A DNA stretch of 64,000 bases, taken from the NCBI RefSeq assembly GCF_002080455.1, contig NZ_CP020555.1, forward strand, positions 6,562,501-6,626,500, written 5' to 3'. Made by a program: the position numbers and the translations under genes. The notes below the pieces were generated by a model. It had not been told where the DNA came from and did no database searches. It worked only from the letters and a program-made list of their open reading frames with translations. Positions 9,959 through 20,188 of the stretch are shown piece after piece (position 1 is the stretch's first letter; each line of letters starts with the position of its first letter). The DNA is from Streptomyces sp. Sge12. GTDB taxonomy: Bacteria > Actinomycetota > Actinomycetes > Streptomycetales > Streptomycetaceae.

Positions 9959-10597
9959 GTGAGGATCACGGGCGACGGTACGACCGGGGGCACCCCCGCA
10001 CGGAGTGAGGCCGGGGCGTACCCGCTGCACGGTGGTGCGGTCGGCACCGCGCGCCGTCAGCCGGAGTCGACGCCGGTCGGACCGGTGAGCGATGACCCGG
10101 AGCCCGAGCAGGTCGGATACCGCGGGCCGACGGCGTGTGCCGCGGCCGGCATCACGTACCGGCAGCTCGACTACTGGGCGCGCACCGGGCTGGTGGAGCC
10201 CAGCGTGCGGGCCAACTACGGCTCGGGCACCCAGCGGCTCTACAGCTTCCGCGACGTCGTGGTCCTCAAGATCGTCAAGCGTTTCCTGGACACGGGCGTG
10301 GCGCTGCAGAACATCCGCACGGCGGTGCAGCACCTCCAGGACCGCGCTATCGCGGACCTCGAACGGATGACGCTGATGAGCGACGGCGCCACCGTCTACG
10401 AGTGCACCTCGCCGGACCAGGTCGTCAGTCTGCTCCAGGGCGGGCAGGGAGTCTTCGGCATCGCCGTGGGCGTGGTCTGGCGCGACGTCGAGAGCGCCCT
10501 GTCGCAGCTGCACGGGGAGCGCGTGGACACCGGCGAGACCGTGGTGCGGCACAACCCGACGGACGAGCTGGCCGCGCGCCGCAACCGGGCCGTCTGA
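9959..10597 (+). CDS. MerR-family transcriptional regulator (Rv1830/ResR-like)
   Basis: A 212-residue protein with a disordered first 45 residues, then a MerR winged helix (YRGPTACAAAGITYRQLDYWAR, residues about 52-120) and a C-terminal region containing LERMTLMSDGATVYECTSPDQVV that is characteristic of this actinobacterial subgroup. It is a distant paralogue of the regulator 1.4 kb upstream. Its position after DUF151 matches Rv1830 of M. tuberculosis, a regulator linked to growth and division after stress. The GTG start follows GGACGGAGGG at normal spacing, and a good promoter lies 30-60 bp upstream, so it is probably transcribed alone. Confidence 0.85.
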   Translation: MRITGDGTTGGTPARSEAGAYPLHGGAVGTARRQPESTPVGPVSDDPEPEQVGYRGPTACAAAGITYRQLDYWARTGLVEPSVRANYGSGTQRLYSFRDVVVLKIVKRFLDTGVALQNIRTAVQHLQDRAIADLERMTLMSDGATVYECTSPDQVVSLLQGGQGVFGIAVGVVWRDVESALSQLHGERVDTGETVVRHNPTDELAARRNRAV

Positions 10598-10626
10598 GAC
10601 CGGGCCGTACGGCACCGGCCCGAGCG

Positions 10627-10649
10627 TTGTCAGTGGCGTAGGGCAGCAT
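10627..10649 (+). promoter_or_regulatory. putative RecA-independent DNA-damage promoter of dinB
   Basis: TTGTCAGTG (10627-10635) plus eight bases plus CAGCAT (10644-10649). The actinobacterial RecA-NDp/PafBC promoter consensus is TTGTCRGTG-N8-TANNNT, so the upstream element is exact and the -10 has one mismatch. The -10 ends six bases before the dinB GTG, implying a leaderless damage-induced transcript. Confidence 0.7.
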
Positions 10650-10655
10650 CGGGCT

Positions 10656-12101
10656 GTGAGAGCCGCGCCGACCATCCTGCATCTGGACATGGATGCCTTC
10701 TACGCCTCCGTCGAGCAGGCGTCGAAGCCGAGCCTTCGGGGGAAGGCCGTCATCGTCGGCGGCCTCGGACCGCGCGGGGTCGTCGCCACCGCCTCGTACG
10801 AGGCCAGGCGGTTCGGCGTGCACTCGGCGATGCCGATGGGGCAGGCGAGGCGGCTGTGTCCCAACGGCGCGTACCTGATCCCCCGCTTCAGCCTCTACCG
10901 GCAGGTCAGCGACGTGGTGATGGCCATGCTGCGGGAGCTGTCGCCGCTGGTCGAGCCGCTGAGCCTGGACGAGGCCTTCGTGGACCTGGAGGCGGGAGGG
11001 GTCGCCTTCGACTCGCGGACCGCCCGGGAGACCGGGGAGCGGCTGCGGGCCGACATCCGGGCCGCCACGGGGCTCAGCGGGTCGGTGGGGCTGGCGGGGT
11101 CGAAGATGCTGGCCAAGGTGGCTTCCGAGGAGGCCAAGCCGGCCGGACTGCTGCTGATCGAGCCGGGGACGGAGCGCGAGCTGCTCGCGCCGATGTCGGT
11201 ACGGACCCTCCCGGGCGTGGGGCCGGCCACGGGCGAGCACCTGCGACGGGCCGGGATCACCACCGTGGGGAAGCTGGCGGAGGCCGGGGAGGACGAGCTG
11301 GTCCGGATGGTCGGCCGCTCCGCCGGCGCCGGGCTGTACCGGATGGCGCTGGGGCTCGACGACCGGCCGGTGGTCGCGGAGCGGGACGCGAAGTCGGTGT
11401 CGGTCGAGGACACCTTCGACGTGGACCTGCACGATCGGGTGCGGATCCGCGGCGAGGTGCAGCGGCTCGCCGACCGGTGCGTGCAGCGGCTGCGGGGCTC
11501 GGGGCACTCGGGGCGCACGATCGTGCTCAAGGTGCGGCGGTACGACTTCTCCACGCTGACGCGGTCCGAGACGCTGCGGGGGCCCACGGACGACCCGGCG
11601 GTGGTGAGGGAGGCCGCGGCGCGGCTGCTGGAGGGCGTGGACACCACGGGCGGGGTGCGCCTGCTGGGGGTGGGGGTGACCGGGTTGGCGGACTACACGC
11701 AGGAGGACCTGTTCGCGCAGTCGCTCGCCGCTGAGCCGGACGGGGCGGAGCGGGTGCAGGGGGCGGAGGGAACGCAGGGGGTGCAGGGGGCGGACGGGTC
11801 CGGAGGGGACGCCGCGGAGGCCGGCGCCGCCGGGGCGGAGGCCGAGGCCGCCGCCGGGGCCCGTGAGGCCGCTGAGACGCCCGGGGAGCCGGAGCCGTCC
11901 CCCGAGCGGCGCTGGTCGGCCGGGAGCGACGTACGGCATGCCGTGTACGGGCCCGGATGGGTGCAGGGCAGCGGCGTCGGGCGGGTGACCGTACGGTTCG
12001 AGCAGCCCGGATCGGAGCCCGGCCGGGTGCGGACCTTCCGGGTGGACGACCCCGAACTGGAGCCGTCCGATCCGCTGCCGCTGGTGGGGGACGAAGGCTA
12101 G
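10656..12101 (+). CDS. dinB: DNA polymerase IV (Y-family translesion polymerase)
   Basis: A 481-residue Y-family polymerase. The catalytic palm is intact (HLDMDAFYASVEQ near residue 10 and PLSLDEAFVDL near 105), followed by helix-hairpin-helix thumb residues (TLPGVGPATGEHL) and the little-finger domain. A beta-clamp binding motif QEDLF lies near 349-353. Two additions are unusual: a roughly 60-residue Ala/Glu/Gly-rich linker (about 360-420) and a C-terminal module HAVYGPGWVQGSGVGRVTVRF, which resembles the Tudor-like tail of UvrD/PcrA helicases. It should make error-prone bypass of damaged template, consistent with its damage-type promoter. Confidence 0.93.
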   Translation: MRAAPTILHLDMDAFYASVEQASKPSLRGKAVIVGGLGPRGVVATASYEARRFGVHSAMPMGQARRLCPNGAYLIPRFSLYRQVSDVVMAMLRELSPLVEPLSLDEAFVDLEAGGVAFDSRTARETGERLRADIRAATGLSGSVGLAGSKMLAKVASEEAKPAGLLLIEPGTERELLAPMSVRTLPGVGPATGEHLRRAGITTVGKLAEAGEDELVRMVGRSAGAGLYRMALGLDDRPVVAERDAKSVSVEDTFDVDLHDRVRIRGEVQRLADRCVQRLRGSGHSGRTIVLKVRRYDFSTLTRSETLRGPTDDPAVVREAAARLLEGVDTTGGVRLLGVGVTGLADYTQEDLFAQSLAAEPDGAERVQGAEGTQGVQGADGSGGDAAEAGAAGAEAEAAAGAREAAETPGEPEPSPERRWSAGSDVRHAVYGPGWVQGSGVGRVTVRFEQPGSEPGRVRTFRVDDPELEPSDPLPLVGDEG

Positions 12102-12265
12102 GCCGTCCCTTCCGGATCTTGTCGGACGAGCCCGCGGTGTACCGGTGCCGTACACGGCAAGGCGGAAGGGCGTCCGTGTACTGGACGTACCCGGGCGCCC
12201 CGACAACGCGGCCGGGTGCGGTACCGGGCGTCGCGGGCCCGGCAGGATCCGGAAGGGACGGCCTT
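12100..12265. terminator. long-range 22-bp inverted repeat spanning the dinB/PRC convergent gap
   Basis: AGGCCGTCCCTTCCGGATCTTG at 12100-12121 is repeated in inverse orientation at 12244-12265 with one mismatch. Each arm overlaps the stop codon of one of two convergent genes. The 122-bp interior is GC-rich and itself contains short dyads. It probably folds into a large bidirectional terminator, though the loop is unusually long. Confidence 0.55.
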
Positions 12266-12629
12266 AGCTCTCGTCGCCCGCCAGGTGGCCGAAGTCGCGG
12301 TGGAAGTCGGACGGCAGGGTCGTGTCCAGGCCGTAGTGGTGGTAGAGCTGCAGCTCCTGTTCGGGGGAGAGGTGGCGCCCGACGCCGAAGTCGGGGGCGT
12401 CCCTGATGAGAGCGCGTTCGAAGGGCACCCGGAGGGTGTCGCCCACCAGCTCGCTCGGCTCCAGCGGGACGAAGGCGTCCCGGCTGAAGAGCCCGGTCCG
12501 GACCGCGGCCCATTCCGGCACACCTGTGGCATCGTCGAGGTAGACCTCGTCGATGGTGCCGATCTTGGTGCCATTGCGGTCGAACGCCTTGCGGCCGATC
12601 AGGCTGCGCGGATCGATGTCGGTCTGCAC
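12264..12629 (-). CDS. PRC-barrel domain protein
   Basis: A 121-residue soluble protein. Residues of about 5-75 form a PRC-barrel (DPRSLIGRKAFDRNGTKIGTIDEVYLDD, then a strand-rich stretch through VPLEPSELVGDTLRVPF). A short charged tail containing SPEQELQLYHHYGLD follows. PRC-barrels occur in RNA-processing proteins and photosynthetic reaction centres; stand-alone actinobacterial copies have no assigned job. The GTG start is chosen because GGAGGGACC sits just upstream. It converges on dinB and shares the long inverted repeat with it. Confidence 0.85.
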   Translation of the reverse strand: MQTDIDPRSLIGRKAFDRNGTKIGTIDEVYLDDATGVPEWAAVRTGLFSRDAFVPLEPSELVGDTLRVPFERALIRDAPDFGVGRHLSPEQELQLYHHYGLDTTLPSDFHRDFGHLAGDES

Positions 12630-12748
12630 GGTCCCTCCAAAAGGTCGCAACTGCTCCGTAATGACTACAGAAGTGCATTTCCGCAGCGGAGGCCACTCGG
12701 GGGAGGGGTCAGAACCTCGCTGGTACGCTGGTGAGTGGCTGTCGACCC

Positions 12749-12982
12749 TGTGCGGGAGAGTCCTCCGAAGTGAACGAGACGGAGGCGCCGAAGGAGCAAA
12801 TCCTCCCCGGAATCTCTCAGGCATACGTACCGCACGGACGAGGCCACTCTGGAAAGCAGGAGCGGTACCGGGTGCGCAGCGCCGGTCCCACTCCTCACCG
12901 ACGGTGAAAGCCGGACATCACGGGAGACCCCCGTGGCTCCGGTGAAACTCTCAGGTGCAGATGACAGAGGGGGAGGCCGTCC
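12749..12982 (+). promoter_or_regulatory. tandem glycine riboswitch
   Basis: Two glycine aptamers lie head to tail. The first contains GCGGGAGAGTCC, GGCGCCGAAGGAGCAA, AATCTCTCAGGCA and GGACGAGGCCACTCTGGA. The second contains CACCGACGGTGAAAGCCGG, GTGGCTCCGGTGAAACTCTCAGGT and GATGACAGAGGGGGAGG. These are the conserved core strings of the class. The element ends 55 bp before the gcvP start. Glycine binding is expected to turn on gcvP expression. I see no clear intrinsic terminator in the platform, so control may act on translation or through another hairpin. Confidence 0.95.
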
Positions 12983-13037
12983 GGGTGCCCGCGCCGTGGT
13001 GCCCCTCGCAGGTCATACGACCAGGAGGCCTCCGTAC

Positions 13038-15923
<2,886 letters not shown>

Positions 15924-15926
15924 GAC

Positions 15927-15990
15927 GAACGGCGCCCGACATGAACGGCGCCCGACATGAGCGGCGCCCGACATGAGCGGCGCCTGACGT
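15927..15990 (+). repeat. four tandem copies of a 16-bp unit after gcvP
   Basis: The unit GAACGGCGCCCGACAT occurs twice exactly and then twice with one to three substitutions, starting three bases after the gcvP stop and running into the terminator. Each unit contains the dyad GGCGCC. It looks like a recent slippage expansion. Confidence 0.85.
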
Positions 15991-15994
15991 GAAC

Positions 15995-16033
15995 AAGGGG
16001 CCGGTCCGGGAGGTTCTCCCGGACCGGCCCCTT
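15995..16033. terminator. strong hairpin terminator after gcvP
   Basis: An 18-bp perfect stem, AAGGGGCCGGTCCGGGAG and its complement, around a GTT loop. It lies between gcvP and the convergent small gene and can serve both directions. There is only a short pyrimidine-rich tail. Confidence 0.85.
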
Positions 16034-16074
16034 CGTCGTTGCCGCGTCGTCGGCCGTGTCGGCCGTCTGCTCGC

Positions 16075-16263
16075 CTACGCCGCCGCGAGCGGTCGGTGCG
16101 GGGCGATGATCTGGCCGTCCGGCAGAAGCTCACCGGTGTCCTCGAAGAGCAGGACGCCATTGCACAGCAGGCTCCAGCCCTGCTCCGGGTGGTTGGCCAC
16201 CGGGCGCGCGGCTTCCCGGTCGGCGGATTCGGCTGACGGGCAGGCTGGCTGGTGCTGGCACAT
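16075..16263 (-). CDS. small DUF5999-type protein
   Basis: A 62-residue protein starting MCQHQPACPSAESADR and containing HPEQGWSLLCNGVLLFEDTG and LLPDGQIIAPHRP, a sequence I recognise as a widespread short Streptomyces family of unknown function. Three cysteines (two near the start, one in the middle) and several histidines could bind metal, but this is not established. The ATG is chosen over a longer in-frame extension because the conserved family begins there. It is transcribed alone, convergent with gcvP. Confidence 0.85.
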   Translation of the reverse strand: MCQHQPACPSAESADREAARPVANHPEQGWSLLCNGVLLFEDTGELLPDGQIIAPHRPLAAA

Positions 16264-16332
16264 GGATGCGTTCTTTCGCTGCGGTGTGGTCTGTGTGCTA
16301 CGGCTCGATGCGTGGTTCATGGCCGTCCCCCT

Positions 16333-16361
16333 GGGTCATCCCCGCACCCGCGGGGAGCGTG
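16333..16361. repeat. single sequence resembling a type I-E CRISPR repeat
   Basis: The minus strand reads CACGCTCCCCGCGGGTGCGG then GGATGACCC. The layout CTCCCCGC-loop-GCGGGGATGA is that of type I-E CRISPR repeats found in many Streptomyces. Only one copy is present, with no second repeat, spacer or cas gene in the window. It could equally be a plain GC hairpin. Confidence 0.25.
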
Positions 16362-16524
16362 TCATCAGTGTTCCCCCATGACAGCCGCTTCGCAGGGATT
16401 TCCCGGCAGCTGTCCTCACAGATTGATGACGCATCACTCGTGCGGGCGGTTCAGGCCAACTCCCCTGTCATTTCGGATGGTTCACAAGTGACCCGGGTGG
16501 ACTAGGCCGAATGGGTGATTCGGG

Positions 16525-17145
16525 TCAGGCGGCGGGTGCGGCCAGTGTGGGAGGGGTAGGTGCCGGCGCCGGGGTCAGCCGGCGGGTCAGTACGGGAAGC
16601 AGTTCGGAGACCGGGTGCGGCCGGTACGGGGCGATGCCGGGCGGTGCCGGTGCGAGCGGCACCAGCAGGTCCTCGCCGGCCGGCAGCCCGGCGGCGGCAT
16701 CGGCGCCCACCGCCCCGTGGAGCCACAGGGTCAGCATGTAGAGCTCCGGGACCGACAGCAGGCGCGGCTGGTAGCCGGTGGTGAGGGATTCGGCCTGACG
16801 CAGGGCGCGTTCGGTGGCGGTGACGTAGGGTCCCTCGAAGAAGTGGGAGAAGACCCAGCCGTCGGCGGTCAGCCGGGTGTCGGCCGCCGCGACGTAGCGG
16901 TCCCCGCTGCGGATCAGGAACCGCCAGCCGGTGAGCCGTGTGCGGGGCGGCCTGCCACCGGCCGCGAGGTTGGACATGCCCAGCCGGTCGAGGACGTGGA
17001 CCGGAAGGGGGAGTTCGGCGGTCAGCGGCCCCTGGATCGCACGCAGGGCCGGGGTGTGCGCCTCATGGACGGCGGTGGGGGAACCGAGTGCCGCGAGGAC
17101 GCTGCGCAGGGCGGGCGCGGGAGCCGGAGGGACATGCAGCGGCAT
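16525..17145 (-). CDS. hypothetical protein
   Basis: A 206-residue protein with no family I can name. The ATG (MPLHVPPAPAPALRS) follows GAGAGGCGACC, a reasonable ribosome site. The central part (about 65-150) looks folded, with alternating aromatic and charged segments such as GWRFLIRSGDRYVAAADTRL and GWVFSHFFEGPYVTATERAL. The C-terminus is Pro/Ala-rich. No signal peptide or membrane helix is evident. It is divergent from the glutamate-cysteine ligase homologue and followed, in its own direction, by the DUF5999 gene. Confidence 0.75.
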   Translation of the reverse strand: MPLHVPPAPAPALRSVLAALGSPTAVHEAHTPALRAIQGPLTAELPLPVHVLDRLGMSNLAAGGRPPRTRLTGWRFLIRSGDRYVAAADTRLTADGWVFSHFFEGPYVTATERALRQAESLTTGYQPRLLSVPELYMLTLWLHGAVGADAAAGLPAGEDLLVPLAPAPPGIAPYRPHPVSELLPVLTRRLTPAPAPTPPTLAAPAA

Positions 17146-17632
17146 GGTGGGTCGCCTCTCACTTGGGAGACCGGTGGAACGGGGGCAGGTGCGGACTCGC
17201 ATTCTGGGGCCAGAGGGGGGCCGAGGGGCAATGGCCGCGCGCCAACTCTCTGCCTCGTTTGCGGAGTTTATACGACATGTGTTCACGCAGTGTTTCGGCT
17301 AGCTGTCCCGCCTATTGCCGACAAGGCGACTACCGGACCCGCTGACATGGCATTCATGCCGGATGCGCGCGAACATGTCGCGCTGACCTCGGAGGTTACC
17401 GGACGGGGGCTCGGCTGGAAAGCGTCGGCTATCCGAACAAGGCAAAGTCGAAGGGGAATTTGCATCACGCGACTTGCCAGGTGAATGTGCCGAAGCGCCC
17501 TTCGGCCAAACCGGCGCGCGCTCCTCGCCACGCACGCCCCCCGCGCGTTATGGATCATGCTGCCGGGGCATCATCGACCGTAACGCGCGCCTGGGTGTCA
17601 CGGGCCAGGCCCACTCGAGGAGGGACGCTTCG
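17146..17632. other. 487-bp gap between divergent genes, no gene seen
   Basis: Codon-position GC periodicity is lost and no frame has a supported start. It is locally less GC-rich around GCGGAGTTTATACGACATG (17262-17280), which may hold promoter elements. It must carry the promoters of both flanking genes, but I cannot place them with confidence. Confidence 0.6.
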
Positions 17633-19165
17633 ATGGGGGAGAAGGTCGTGGCAGGCGGATTCGACCTGTCCGATCGGCAGCGGTATCGAAGGAAGCTCCA
17701 CGAGTGTCTGGAGGGACTGGAGCGGCTCCTGGCGGAGAAGAGGTTCGATCGCCCGAAGAACATGATGGGACTGGAGATCGAGCTGAATCTCGCGGGCGCC
17801 GACGGGTTGCCGAGAATGGTGAATGCCCAGGTGCTGGAGCGGATTGCGAGTCCGGATTTCCAGACCGAACTGGGAATGTTCAATCTGGAGGTGAACGTCC
17901 TTCCGCACCGGCTCGGCGGACGGGTATTCGACCAGCTCGCCGAGGAACTCAGTGCCGGACTGGGCTATGCCCACCGACAGGCCGCGGAGATCGATGCCGG
18001 GGTGGTGATGATCGGTATCCTGCCGACGATCTCCCGCGCCGACCTGGTCACCGCGAACCTCTCGGCGGTGGACCGGTACTCGCTGCTCAACGAGCAGATC
18101 CTGATGATGCGCGGGGAGGACTTCACGCTCGACATCGACGGCGTCGAACGGCTCGTCTGGACCTCCGGGTCGATCGTTCCGGAGGCCGCCTGCACCTCCG
18201 TACAACTGCACCTGCAAGTGACCCCGGCCCGGTTCTCGGCGGTGTGGAACGCGGCGCAGGTGGTGGCCGCCGCGCAGATAGCCGTCGGCGCCAACTCGCC
18301 CTTCCTGTTCGGGCGTGAGCTGTGGCGGGAGTCGCGCCCGCCGCTCTTCACGCAGGCCACCGACACCCGGCCGCCGGAGCTCCAGGCGCAGGGGGTGCGG
18401 CCGCGCACGTGGTTCGGGGAGCGGTGGGTGGACTCGGCGTACGAACTGTTCGCCGAGAACGTGCGCTACTTCCCGGCCCTGTTGCCGATATGCGACGAGG
18501 AGGAGCCGCTGCGGGTGCTCGCCGAGGGCGGAGTACCGGGGTTGCAGGAACTGGTCCTGCATAACGGCACCGTCTACCGGTGGAACCGGCCCGTCTACGG
18601 GGTCGCCGACGGGGTGCCGCACCTGCGGGTCGAGAACCGGGTCCTGCCGGCCGGGCCGACGGTCGCCGACGTCGTCGCCAACGCCGCCTTCTACTACGGG
18701 CTGGTACGCACCCTCGCGGACGAACCGCGCCCGGTGTGGACCCGGCTGCCCTTCGCCGAGGCGGAGGCGAACTTCGACGCCGCCTGCCGGTACGGGATCG
18801 ACGCGCGGCTGCGGTGGCCGCGCCGGGGCCGGGCCGGAGGGCTGGCCAGCGTGCCCGCCGTGCGGCTGGTCCTGGACGAGCTGTTGCCGATGGCGGCGGC
18901 CGGGCTGGACGCATGGGGCATCGAGCCCGCGGACCGGGACCACTACCTCGGCATCATCGAGGAGCGCTGCCGGCGCCGGGTGAACGGGGCGACCTGGCAG
19001 GTGGACACCTACCACCGGGCGCTCGCGGGCGGGCTGGAACGGGACGAGGCACTGGCCGCGACGACCCGCAGGTACACCGAGCTGATGCACAAGGGCGATC
19101 CCGTGCACACCTGGCCGGTCGGATTGACGGAGGAGGTGGCCGCCCCGGTGCCGGTCGTGCGCTGA
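17633..19165 (+). CDS. glutamate-cysteine ligase family protein
   Basis: A 510-residue ATP-grasp-like carboxylate-amine ligase. The region NMMGLEIELNLAGADGLPRMVN (about 43-64) is the glutamate-binding start of the fold, and ELGMFNLEVNVLPH (about 82-95) and ACTSVQLHLQV (about 186-196) are family hallmarks. The ATG follows GAGGAGGG. Streptomyces make mycothiol, not glutathione, so classical gamma-glutamylcysteine synthesis is not an obvious need and another amine acceptor is possible. It is probably a single-gene unit: a hairpin at 19168-19190 follows its stop. Confidence 0.88.
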   Translation: MGEKVVAGGFDLSDRQRYRRKLHECLEGLERLLAEKRFDRPKNMMGLEIELNLAGADGLPRMVNAQVLERIASPDFQTELGMFNLEVNVLPHRLGGRVFDQLAEELSAGLGYAHRQAAEIDAGVVMIGILPTISRADLVTANLSAVDRYSLLNEQILMMRGEDFTLDIDGVERLVWTSGSIVPEAACTSVQLHLQVTPARFSAVWNAAQVVAAAQIAVGANSPFLFGRELWRESRPPLFTQATDTRPPELQAQGVRPRTWFGERWVDSAYELFAENVRYFPALLPICDEEEPLRVLAEGGVPGLQELVLHNGTVYRWNRPVYGVADGVPHLRVENRVLPAGPTVADVVANAAFYYGLVRTLADEPRPVWTRLPFAEAEANFDAACRYGIDARLRWPRRGRAGGLASVPAVRLVLDELLPMAAAGLDAWGIEPADRDHYLGIIEERCRRRVNGATWQVDTYHRALAGGLERDEALAATTRRYTELMHKGDPVHTWPVGLTEEVAAPVPVVR

Positions 19166-19167
19166 TC

Positions 19168-19190
19168 CGCGGCGGAGTCCGTCCGCCGCG
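19168..19190 (+). terminator. hairpin after the glutamate-cysteine ligase gene
   Basis: CGCGGCGGA and TCCGCCGCG form a 9-bp stem with a five-base loop starting three bases after the stop codon. There is no T-run, as is common in Streptomyces. Confidence 0.6.
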
Positions 19191-19258
19191 TTCCCGGAGA
19201 CGTCCGCTCGTCCCGGCGCCGCCCCGCAGTGATCCTCCCGGTCCCCCGAGGGGGCAGT

Positions 19259-20098
19259 ATGGGGTGGACGCAATGGGATGGCAGGACGGAGTCGGGCGTG
19301 CGGGCGGAGCCGGAGCCGGTGTTCGTGGGGCTGAGCGAGGACGGGCGGCGCGGTCTGCTGCGCACCGAGACACTGCTCGTCCTCGCGCTGTCGCTGGGGG
19401 CGAGCGGGGTCTCGGCGCTGATCAGCTTCCTCGGCTCGCTCACCAAGCCGGGAGGCCTCAAGGACCAGGCGGCCACCCTCAACGGGTCGTACGCCCCGGG
19501 CCGGCCCTGGCTGGACCTCGCCTGGCAGCTGTTCGGCATCGCGAGCGCCCTGGTGCCCGTACTGCTGGTGGCGCACCTGCTGACCCGCGAGGGCGCCCCC
19601 GGGCTGCGGGTGCTCGGCTTCGACCGGACCCGGCCCTGGTGGGACCTCGGCCGGGGCGCTCTCGTCGCGGCCGGGATCGGCAGCGCCGGGCTGGCCTTCT
19701 ACCTGGGGGCGCGCGCCGCCGGATTCAACCTCACGGTGGTGCCGGAGGCGCTGCCCGACGTGTGGTGGAAGTTCCCCGTACTGATCCTCTCCGCGCTGCA
19801 GAACGCCGTGGTGGAGGAGATCATCGTGCTGGCCTACCTGCTGCGCCGGCTCGACCAGCTGGGCTGGTCGCCGACGGCGGCCCTGGTGGCCAGTTCGGTG
19901 CTGCGCGGCTCCTACCACCTCTACCAGGGCATCGGCGGCTTCATCGGGAACATGGTGATGGGCGTCGTCTTCGTCCTCGCCTACCGGCGCTGGGGCCGGG
20001 TGGGACCGCTCGTCGCCGCCCACGCGCTGCTCGACATCGTGGCCTTCGGCGGGTACGCGCTGCTCGCGGGCAAGGTGGGCTGGCTCCCGACGCCGTGA
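19259..20098 (+). CDS. CPBP family intramembrane metalloprotease
   Basis: A 279-residue multi-pass membrane protein (about seven hydrophobic segments). The CPBP (Rce1-like) motifs are present in variant form: EEIIVLAYLLRRL supplies the glutamate pair but has Leu where most members have Arg, then GSYHLYQG provides the first histidine and HALLDIVAF the second. Members cleave or sequester membrane-associated substrates; in bacteria many act in immunity to secreted peptides, but nothing here points to one. ATG at 19259 follows GAGGGGG; GTG at 19298 is an alternative. Confidence 0.87.
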   Translation: MGWTQWDGRTESGVRAEPEPVFVGLSEDGRRGLLRTETLLVLALSLGASGVSALISFLGSLTKPGGLKDQAATLNGSYAPGRPWLDLAWQLFGIASALVPVLLVAHLLTREGAPGLRVLGFDRTRPWWDLGRGALVAAGIGSAGLAFYLGARAAGFNLTVVPEALPDVWWKFPVLILSALQNAVVEEIIVLAYLLRRLDQLGWSPTAALVASSVLRGSYHLYQGIGGFIGNMVMGVVFVLAYRRWGRVGPLVAAHALLDIVAFGGYALLAGKVGWLPTP

Positions 20099-20188
20099 CC
20101 CGGTGCGGCGGCCACCCGATCGGCCCTGCCGGGCGGTGGCGGACGCCGGGTCGGTGCGACTCTGGAGGGGAGTGAGGAGGCGCGCGCG

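Noticed and set aside
16264..16524. A possible CRISPR array around the single repeat-like element
   Set aside because: No second repeat at any spacer distance and no cas genes in the window.
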